In this document: positions 58,067 to 64,000 of the stretch, in pieces | How the letters are laid out: each line of letters opens with the position of its first letter | Position numbering within the stretch: the first letter of the stretch is position 1 | Assembly (NCBI RefSeq): GCF_023051145.1 | Contig: NZ_JALKFS010000005.1 | Coordinates: forward strand, 2,187,733 to 2,251,732 | DNA: 64,000 nucleotides | Direction of reading: 5' to 3' | Origin: Williamsia sp. DF01-3 | GTDB taxonomy: Bacteria > Actinomycetota > Actinomycetes > Mycobacteriales > Mycobacteriaceae | The notes under the pieces: generated by a model | What the model saw: only the letters and a program-made list of their open reading frames with translations | Database searches by the model: none | What the model was told of the DNA's origin: nothing | Position numbers and translations under genes: made by a program

Positions 58067-59245
58067 ATGGGTGCATCGGAGATCACAGGCGCAGCGAATT
58101 GGGACGTCGTCCGCGAACGGCACCCTGACCTCGTAGATCGGCTCGAAGCCGGGCTGCATGTCGGTGATCCTCTGGCAGACGATGTGATCGACGAGATGCT
58201 TGCTCTTGATGACTACGGTTGGCGAGACATCCTGCGAATCCTGGACGATCCGCTCGGTCTGATCGACGACGCGCCGCACTGTTTGCGGGCTCTGCTCGAT
58301 GCTGCGTCGACGCCGCCGCCGTGGTTCGACTCGGCCGTCGCTCAAGCGGGTGGTCGAGCGTGGTGGAAGTTCGGAACCCTTCAGTCCAGCACGCTCTACC
58401 AGTCGTTGATCTACGGTTACCAAGCGCGCGGATTCGTCCGGCCGCTCGCGGCCACCGGCCGATTCGAGGAGCACACCTACGACCGCGTGCTGGGCACCGG
58501 TCGCTGGATCGCGCTGGCCACGGCACCGGGTCAGATGCTGCCCGGCAACGCAGGTTGGGCGCAGACTCTCCGGATCCGTTTGGTCCACGCTATGGTCCGA
58601 CACCACCTGGTGACCGAGGGTGGCTGGGATGTGGCCGAGTGGGGAGTCCCGATCAGTCAGACGTACAGCGCCCTGACGATCGGTGGCGGCTTCCTGGCCT
58701 TGCCGATGAAAGTCGCCCGCGATCTCGGCATCCAGTACTCGGCAGCCGAGCACGAAGCGATCGCGCATCTGTGGCGCTGGATCGGCTGGGTCATCGGGGT
58801 GGATGAGCAACTGCTTCCCAACAACTTTGGCGCCGCCAACGAATTGTTCGATGTGGGAGCACAATTCGACCTCGAACCAGACGAGGCGTCGAAGACCTTG
58901 ACCCGGGCGTTGCTGCGGGAAGGCTACCGGATCGACATCCCGTTGATGCCGGGTCCGTTGGCCACGATGATGACTTCGGTGCTGCGGCCCATGTTGTCCG
59001 TGTCGTTTTCATCGATCTCGACGCGCTGGATGGACAAACCCTCCGCGGGAAAGATGGGCCTTCGCCGCACGCCGTTGCATCACCTCGTCGATGTGGCCAG
59101 ACCGGCGGTTCGCGCCCGCGAGGTGGCACGGGTGATCGGGCTGCTCGGCGACGAGGATCGGGTGGTCCGGCGCGAGATGCGGGTTGTCATGTGGGGCCTG
59201 GGCATGGACGCTCAACAGATCGCCCACGGGGATTCGGTTGCGTAG
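58067..59245 (+). CDS. DUF2236 oxygenase (MpaB/latex-clearing-protein-like)
   Basis: 392 aa, mostly helical. The central segment LRIRLVHAMVRHHL resembles the haem-ligand helix of rubber oxygenase Lcp and MpaB proteins (Arg...His...Arg pattern), and GRWIALATAPGQMLPG and WGVPISQTYSALTIGGGF match the DUF2236 core. Lcp cleaves polyisoprene with a b-type haem, but secreted Lcp has a Tat signal, absent here, so an intracellular substrate is more likely. It is led by a TetR gene 30 bases upstream. Confidence 0.75.
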   Translation: MGASEITGAANWDVVRERHPDLVDRLEAGLHVGDPLADDVIDEMLALDDYGWRDILRILDDPLGLIDDAPHCLRALLDAASTPPPWFDSAVAQAGGRAWWKFGTLQSSTLYQSLIYGYQARGFVRPLAATGRFEEHTYDRVLGTGRWIALATAPGQMLPGNAGWAQTLRIRLVHAMVRHHLVTEGGWDVAEWGVPISQTYSALTIGGGFLALPMKVARDLGIQYSAAEHEAIAHLWRWIGWVIGVDEQLLPNNFGAANELFDVGAQFDLEPDEASKTLTRALLREGYRIDIPLMPGPLATMMTSVLRPMLSVSFSSISTRWMDKPSAGKMGLRRTPLHHLVDVARPAVRAREVARVIGLLGDEDRVVRREMRVVMWGLGMDAQQIAHGDSVA

Positions 59246-59310
59246 TGCCCGTGCTCTCGTCGGGCATGGGTTGCAGACGGGTTCTCAATCATTAGCGCTG
59301 GTAAATGGCA

Positions 59311-59339
59311 TTGACCCCCTAAGATAGTGCTGATAACTT
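59311..59339 (+). promoter_or_regulatory. Probable promoter of mmpL
   Basis: TTGACC (59311-59316), a 17-base spacer and TAACTT (59334-59339) make a near-consensus vegetative promoter; the mmpL start is 38 bases further on. Confidence 0.6.
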
Positions 59340-59377
59340 AACGGCGATCACTTGAGAATGACTCGAAAGGATCTGCC

Positions 59378-61660
59378 GTGTTGTCCTCGTTGGCCCGTGG
59401 CGTCATCGCCGCCCCGAAGCGCGTCCTGGCCGGAGCGCTGCTGTTGCTCATCATCTGCGGGGTCCTCGGCTCGTCGGTGTCCGGCCATCTGGCCGCCGGC
59501 GGTTTCCAGGACCCGGACTCCGAATCGGCCAAGGCGATTGAGGTGATGAGCGACACCTTCGAGCGCGGGGGGCTGCAGGTGGTCATCCGCCTGCACGAGC
59601 CGGGCACACCCAACATCTCCGACAGCGATACTGCGCGGACCGCGGCGGACGCCGTGGAGCGCGAACTCGAGTCGTTGAGTTTCGTGGAGAGACCGATCAT
59701 CTCGGCGTGGAACAATCCGGAAGCAGCAGCAGCGCTCATCTCCGAAGACCGCACGTCCGGTCTGATCACGTTCACGGTCGCGGGGGGCGACAAGGACGCT
59801 GCCGGCAACGGCAAGAAAATCGAAGAGCGTTTCAGCGCCCCGTCTTTCACCAGCCAGTTCCCCGGGATCGACGTTCTCGTCGGTGGGCAGGCGATGGTCT
59901 ACTCGCAGGTCAACGAACAGACCAGCCGTGACCTGTTCGTCGCTGAAGCGGTGGCGATCCCGATCAGTTTTCTGCTTCTCATCTGGGTGTTCGGAGGACT
60001 CACCGCGGCAGTGCTACCGCTGGCGATCGGTATCTTCGCGATCATCGGAACCACCGCTGTACTGCGAGGATTCACACTCTTCGCCGACGTGTCCGTCTTC
60101 GCCCTCAATCTGACGACGGCCATGGGGCTCGCGCTGGCCATCGACTACACGCTCTTGATCATCAACCGCTACCGAGAAGAAGTGCAGGCTGGACGGGACC
60201 GGGATGACGCTCTTGTCGTCACGGTCGCTACGGCAGGCCGCACAGTTCTGTTCTCCGCTGTGACAGTGGCCTTTTCGCTCGCTGCGATGGCGATCTTCCC
60301 GATGTACTTCCTGCGGTCGTTCGCCTATGCGGGACTGGCCGTGGTGGCGCTGGCCGCCGGCGCCGCGCTTGTGGTGGCACCGGCACTCATCGCGGTACTC
60401 GGCCCGCGCATCGACTCACTCGATGTGCGCAGGCCCATCCGAAGGCTTTTCGGCCGAGACGAACCGCATGTGCCCGAACCCGAAGAGTCGATGTGGTACC
60501 GCTCCACACAGTTTGTCCTGCGTCATGCCGTCCCGGTCGGGTTGGCCGTCGTCGCGTTGCTCCTCGTCCTGGGTGCCCCGTTCCTCGGCATCAAGTTCGG
60601 CTACCCGGACGACCGTGTGCTCCCGGAGTCGGCGTCCGCGCGCGTACTCGGCGACGAACTGCGAGAAGACTATTCACAGAACGCATCCGCGTCCGTCAAC
60701 ATCGTGATCCCGGAGGCCCGCGACCTCGACGAGCCCACGATGTCGCGGTATGGCCAGGACCTCTCCCAGGTGGCCGACGTCACCGCGGTCACCACCCCGG
60801 TCGGAACGTTCGTCGACGGACAACGGGTGGGCAACGGTGGCAACGACATGACCGCCGACAACGCCGCCTATCTCACCGTCTCCTCGACTGTCGATCCGTT
60901 CTCCGAACGCGGTCAGGACCAGCTCGACGCGCTTCGTGAGGTGCCTGCACCCGCCGAGACGTTGTTCAGCGGTCTGGCACAGCAGAACATCGACAACGTC
61001 AACAGCATCATCGACCACCTCCCCGAGGTGTTCGTTGTCATCGTCGTGACGACGTTCATCCTGTTGTTCCTGCTCACCGGTTCGGTGCTGCTACCGGTGA
61101 AAGCGCTGGTGCTCAACGTGTTCTCGCTGACGGCGACATTCGGCGCGATGGTCTGGATCTTCCAGGACGGCAATCTCGGAGGGCTCGGAAGCACCACCAC
61201 CGGCACGCTGATCGCCAACATGCCCGTACTCATGTTCTGCATCGCTTTCGGGTTGTCGATGGACTACGAGGTGTTCTTGCTGTCGCGGATACGGGAAGAG
61301 TGGCTCAAGTCCGGCAGGACAAGGGCGGACAACGACCACGCGGTCGCGTACGGCCTGGCACGAACCGGCCGGGTTGTGACGGCCGCCGCGCTGCTGATGG
61401 CCATCGTTTTTGCCGGAATCGCCTTCTCGCAGGTGTCTTTCATGCGGATGTTCGGTGTCGGTCTCGCGCTGGCGGTCTTGATGGACGCGACGTTGATCCG
61501 CATGTTCCTCGTTCCTGCATTCATGAAGATTGCCGGTCGGGCAAACTGGTGGGCACCGGCGCCCCTGCGCAAGTTCCATGACAGGTTCGGTCTGAGTGAG
61601 GAAGGTGGCCATGACAGTCGAGCGACTGAGGCGCCGCAGGTCCCCTCGCGGCTCGGGTGA
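59378..61660 (+). CDS. MmpL/RND-family membrane transporter
   Basis: 760 aa with about 12 membrane segments in two repeats, each with a large extracytoplasmic loop. The proton-relay Asp-Tyr pairs of MmpL proteins are in LALAIDYTLLIINRYREE (about residue 255) and GLSMDYEVFLLSRIREEW (about 629). It has the short form without the long C-terminal tail of MmpL3, so lipid or peptide export is possible but not assigned. GTG 59378 has GAAAGGA 8 bases upstream and a good promoter. It overlaps the TetR gene by 50 bases. Confidence 0.88.
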   Translation: MLSSLARGVIAAPKRVLAGALLLLIICGVLGSSVSGHLAAGGFQDPDSESAKAIEVMSDTFERGGLQVVIRLHEPGTPNISDSDTARTAADAVERELESLSFVERPIISAWNNPEAAAALISEDRTSGLITFTVAGGDKDAAGNGKKIEERFSAPSFTSQFPGIDVLVGGQAMVYSQVNEQTSRDLFVAEAVAIPISFLLLIWVFGGLTAAVLPLAIGIFAIIGTTAVLRGFTLFADVSVFALNLTTAMGLALAIDYTLLIINRYREEVQAGRDRDDALVVTVATAGRTVLFSAVTVAFSLAAMAIFPMYFLRSFAYAGLAVVALAAGAALVVAPALIAVLGPRIDSLDVRRPIRRLFGRDEPHVPEPEESMWYRSTQFVLRHAVPVGLAVVALLLVLGAPFLGIKFGYPDDRVLPESASARVLGDELREDYSQNASASVNIVIPEARDLDEPTMSRYGQDLSQVADVTAVTTPVGTFVDGQRVGNGGNDMTADNAAYLTVSSTVDPFSERGQDQLDALREVPAPAETLFSGLAQQNIDNVNSIIDHLPEVFVVIVVTTFILLFLLTGSVLLPVKALVLNVFSLTATFGAMVWIFQDGNLGGLGSTTTGTLIANMPVLMFCIAFGLSMDYEVFLLSRIREEWLKSGRTRADNDHAVAYGLARTGRVVTAAALLMAIVFAGIAFSQVSFMRMFGVGLALAVLMDATLIRMFLVPAFMKIAGRANWWAPAPLRKFHDRFGLSEEGGHDSRATEAPQVPSRLG

Positions 61661-62309
61661 GCAACTGCGCGCGGAGATCCTCACCGCTGCAACCGAATTG
61701 CTTCTCGAGAGTGGAGACGAGTCAGCGGTCTCGATCCGTGCTGTCGCCAATCGGGTGGGGGTCACTCCGCCTTCGATCTACATCCACTTCGCCGACAAGG
61801 ACACACTGATCGACGAAGTGGTCGCGCAGTACTTCACCCGACTGGACGAAGTGATGCGGGCTGCCGGTGCCGAGCACGAGGACAGCTGGGAAGCGGCACA
61901 TGCGCAGGGGATGGCCTATGTGCGTTTTGCGGTCGAGAACGCGGAACTGTACCGGGTGGCGACCATGAAGGTCTGCGCCGAGGGCACCGATGCCGATGCC
62001 GTTCTCGGGCAATCGGCTTTTGTTCATTTTGCCGAGACGATCGAGCGTTTGATGGACGAGGGGTTTGTCGACAAGGGCGACCCGACCCCTGTGGTGCTCG
62101 AGTTGTGGACCGCCGCACACGGAGTCGCCGCGTTGATGATCGCAAAGCCTTACATTGCGATCGGCGACGATTACGAACTCGCCGAACGGGTCCTGACATC
62201 TGTGTGCCTCGGACGGGCCACCAAGGACTTGATCGGTGGAGACGTCGGGCCCACGAAGATCCGCGACTTCATCGTCGAACAGCGAAGCCGCCGAGGTCCC
62301 GATTCGTGA
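61611..62309 (+). CDS. TetR family regulator, probably of mmpL
   Basis: 232 aa. Arg-rich N-terminus, then HTH (ESAVSIRAVANRVGVTPPSI followed by YIHFADKDTLIDEVVAQYF). The C-terminal part has the TetR_C_13/WHG pattern: GMAYVRFAVENAELYRVAT and ELWTAAHGVAALMIAKP. ATG 61611 has GAGGAAGG 5 bases upstream and lies within the end of mmpL in another frame, so the pair is co-translated. Confidence 0.86.
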   Translation: MTVERLRRRRSPRGSGEQLRAEILTAATELLLESGDESAVSIRAVANRVGVTPPSIYIHFADKDTLIDEVVAQYFTRLDEVMRAAGAEHEDSWEAAHAQGMAYVRFAVENAELYRVATMKVCAEGTDADAVLGQSAFVHFAETIERLMDEGFVDKGDPTPVVLELWTAAHGVAALMIAKPYIAIGDDYELAERVLTSVCLGRATKDLIGGDVGPTKIRDFIVEQRSRRGPDS

Positions 62310-62323
62310 CTCCATTCACGGGG

Positions 62324-62337
62324 TGAACGTGTTCTAG
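62324..62337. promoter_or_regulatory. KstR-like dyad before the SDR gene
   Basis: GTGAACGTGTTCTA contains AAC-NN-GTT with a final A, matching TNNAACNNGTTNNA except for the first base. It lies 19 bases before the SDR start. Confidence 0.35.
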
Positions 62338-62356
62338 TTTCGCTAGTGTCTGCTGC

Positions 62357-63118
62357 ATGGGAGTTCTGGACGGCAAGGTTGCATTGATCACCGGCGGCGG
62401 CAAAGGGGTGGGCTTCGGCATCGCTTCGGCACTGAGCAAGGAAGGTGCCGACATCTTCATCTGCGGCCGTCACGAGAAGCCGTTGGCCGCGGCCGCCGAG
62501 AAACTGCAAGCCAACGGTGTGCGGGCAGAGTACCTGGTGGGCAACGTCAGCGAGGCCGACGATTGCTCCACCATCGTCGAGGCGTGCGCAGAACGGTTGG
62601 GCGGGGTGGACATCCTGGTGAACAACGCCAACGACGCTATGCCGATCCCGCTACTCGACGTGTCCGACGACGACTTCACCAGGTTCTTCCGAACCGGACC
62701 GCTCGCCGTGTTGCGGTTGATGAAGGCCTGTCATCCGCTGATGGTTGCCAGAGGTGGGGGATCGGTGATCAACCTGGTGACGTCCTCGGCGGTCCGCTGG
62801 GACATGGCCACATATGGACCCTATGCCGCCGTCAAGGAGGCGACGCGCTCGTTGACCCGGGCGGCGGGCTGCGAATGGGGTAAGGACAACATCCGCGTCA
62901 ACGCCATTGCGCCGCATGCCATGACGCCCTCGTTGCAGTGGTGGACCGAGACATACCCAGAGGAGGCCGAAGCGTTTGTCAAGAGCATCCCGCTGGGCCG
63001 AATCGGTGATGCCGAGCAGGACATCGGTCGTATCGCGGTGTTCCTGTGCGGCACGGATGCGGCGTATCTCAGCGGTGTGACAATCCCCGCCGATGGCGGT
63101 CACAGCCGGTGGGGCTGA
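62357..63118 (+). CDS. Short-chain dehydrogenase/reductase
   Basis: 253 aa classical SDR. The cofactor loop is ALITGGGKGVGFGIA (residues 9-23), the usual NNAG reads NNAN, and the active site has Ser in LVTSSAVRW and Tyr/Lys in YGPYAAVKEA. The C-terminal SGVTIPADGGHSRWG fits the family. It may reduce a steroid or acyl-CoA-type ketone. A KstR-like dyad precedes it; the 47-base gap to the TetR gene allows its own promoter. Confidence 0.85.
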   Translation: MGVLDGKVALITGGGKGVGFGIASALSKEGADIFICGRHEKPLAAAAEKLQANGVRAEYLVGNVSEADDCSTIVEACAERLGGVDILVNNANDAMPIPLLDVSDDDFTRFFRTGPLAVLRLMKACHPLMVARGGGSVINLVTSSAVRWDMATYGPYAAVKEATRSLTRAAGCEWGKDNIRVNAIAPHAMTPSLQWWTETYPEEAEAFVKSIPLGRIGDAEQDIGRIAVFLCGTDAAYLSGVTIPADGGHSRWG

Positions 63119-63275
63119 CCAGATCGATGCTCTGAGCCGACTTTTCGGCCCGGCAGCTGATCCCACAGGGGAGTCGACTGCACCGAAGTTCAAGAGAAGG
63201 TAAAGTCGGAACTCGATAGCCACGCCGCTCGTTGAGCGTGCATAAGTGGGATCACTTGATGAAGGGACCAAAACG

Positions 63276-64000
63276 GTGCGTGAAAGCAGCAATCCGGTGA
63301 TGCGTGGAGTAGTGCGCAGCAACCAGGGACCCGGCGGCTACGCCGGCTTTGGCGCTGGTGCAGCCGGCGCCGGCCAGGGCGCGATGTGGAATCAGCAGAC
63401 GGGGCAGCCGCCTGCCGATCCGTTCGCCCGTCCAGGGCAGCAGGTCGGATCGCGAACCCTGACCATCGACGACGTCGTGATGAAGACAGCCGCCACCCTC
63501 GGTGTCCTCATCCTCTCTGCGGCCGTCTCGTACTTCCTGGCCAGTCAGAACGAAGCATTGGCGATGCCGCTGATGCTGATCGGCGCGCTGGGTGGCCTCG
63601 GTCTCGTCCTCGTCGCGACATTCGGTCGTAAGCAAGACAATCCGGCCATCGTGCTCAGTTACGCGCTGCTCGAAGGTCTGTTCGTCGGTACGGTGTCGTT
63701 TGTCTTCGCCAACTGGGTTGTTGCCGGCGACGTCAGCGCCGGTGTCCTGATCGGCCAGGCGGTACTCGCGACATTCGGTGTCTTCGGCGGCATGCTGATC
63801 GTCTACAAGACCGGCGCCATCCGTGTCACCCCGCGGTTCACCCGGATGATCTTCGCGGGCCTGATCGGCGTGCTCGTCCTGATCCTCGGCAACCTCGTCA
63901 TCGGGTTCTTCAACGGTGGCGACGGACTGGGCCTTCGTGACGGCGGACCGATCGCGATCATCTTCTCGCTCGTGTGCATCGCGCTCGCGGCATTCAGCTT
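63276..64000 (+). CDS. Bax inhibitor-1/YccA family membrane protein, 5' part
   Basis: The gene runs off the window; 241 codons are visible. A Gly/Ala/Pro-rich cytoplasmic N-terminus (about 60 residues) begins VRESSNPVMRGVVRSNQGPG, followed by membrane segments (AATLGVLILSAAVSYFLA; MPLMLIGALGGLGLVLVA; AIVLSYALLEGLFVGTVSFV; and two or three more). The pattern NPAIVLSYALLEGLFVG is typical of actinobacterial YccA/BI-1 proteins. GTG 63276 has GAAGGGA 8 bases upstream. Bacterial members are implicated in ion (Ca2+) leak or protease modulation; the role here is unknown. Confidence 0.85.
   Translation, partial: MRESSNPVMRGVVRSNQGPGGYAGFGAGAAGAGQGAMWNQQTGQPPADPFARPGQQVGSRTLTIDDVVMKTAATLGVLILSAAVSYFLASQNEALAMPLMLIGALGGLGLVLVATFGRKQDNPAIVLSYALLEGLFVGTVSFVFANWVVAGDVSAGVLIGQAVLATFGVFGGMLIVYKTGAIRVTPRFTRMIFAGLIGVLVLILGNLVIGFFNGGDGLGLRDGGPIAIIFSLVCIALAAFS

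Noticed and set aside
63226-63238. Short hairpin CGCTC-GTT-GAGCG upstream of the YccA-like gene
   Set aside because: Only 5-bp arms and no T-run, too weak to call a terminator or riboswitch.

Overview
This 64 kb window is high-GC actinobacterial chromosome from a mycolic-acid producer (Mycobacteriales), most likely Gordonia or a close relative. That placement is inferred from gene content: an MmpL transporter, a DesA3-type desaturase with its reductase, mycobacterial-type lipoproteins, six TetR regulators and frequent GTG starts. The core gene order ksgA-ispE ... pth ... rplY ... prs-glmU ... tetR ... mfd-mazG ... lpqU-eno-ftsB-DUF501-ppx matches the M. tuberculosis Rv1010-Rv1026 neighbourhood as I know it, with accessory blocks inserted.

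Layout. 1-4140: 3' end of ksgA, ispE, a Uup-like ABC-F ATPase and a 3-hydroxyisobutyryl-CoA hydrolase. 4259-10865: a five-gene unit with 4-nt overlaps at most junctions, led by a TetR gene that has a perfect 11+11 bp palindrome in front of it (TetR, sugar-type MFS, PLP fold-III aldolase/dehydratase-like enzyme, aldonolactone-oxidase-like flavoprotein, Tat-exported neutral-ceramidase-like enzyme). 10862-15595 (minus): a lipoprotein, a frameshifted prfC, FabH, Pth and a TetR that faces an EamA transporter. 16599-20815: rplY, a limonene-epoxide-hydrolase-like enzyme and glmU-prs-arsC-like. 20970-24831: FabG-like reductase, tRNA-Gln, TetR, then an SDR-GNAT-extradiol dioxygenase group. 24944-29253: mfd-mazG. 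29330-32834: the efeUOB iron-uptake operon behind an IdeR/DtxR-like box. 33092-37447: lpqU-type transglycosylase, eno, ftsB, DUF501, ppx.

37437-64000 is more accessory. It holds DUF4395, a frameshifted DHA2 exporter with a small upstream gene, a desaturase/reductase pair with a facing TetR, a Ser/Thr kinase followed by two overlapping envelope-lipoprotein genes, an ohrR-ohr operon that runs into a carotenoid oxygenase, DinB, a frameshifted PhoD-like phosphatase, small stress proteins (DUF2945, CspA, DUF3072), an AhpD-like protein, a four-gene OpuB/OpuC-type osmoprotectant ABC transporter, a tRNA with a UAA anticodon, TetR plus a DUF2236 (Lcp/MpaB-like) oxygenase, MmpL plus TetR, an SDR, and the 5' part of a Bax-inhibitor-1/YccA membrane protein.

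Notable non-coding signals: two copies of a 51-bp palindromic intergenic repeat (29262-29312 and 37970-38020), several palindromic operators, an OhrR box, a bidirectional-looking terminator after cspA and a near-consensus promoter before mmpL. Four otherwise intact genes are each split by a single-base shift in a short G/C run. This looks as much like sequence error as decay and should be resolved before these genes are called dead. I saw no insertion sequence, prophage, rRNA or CRISPR array.
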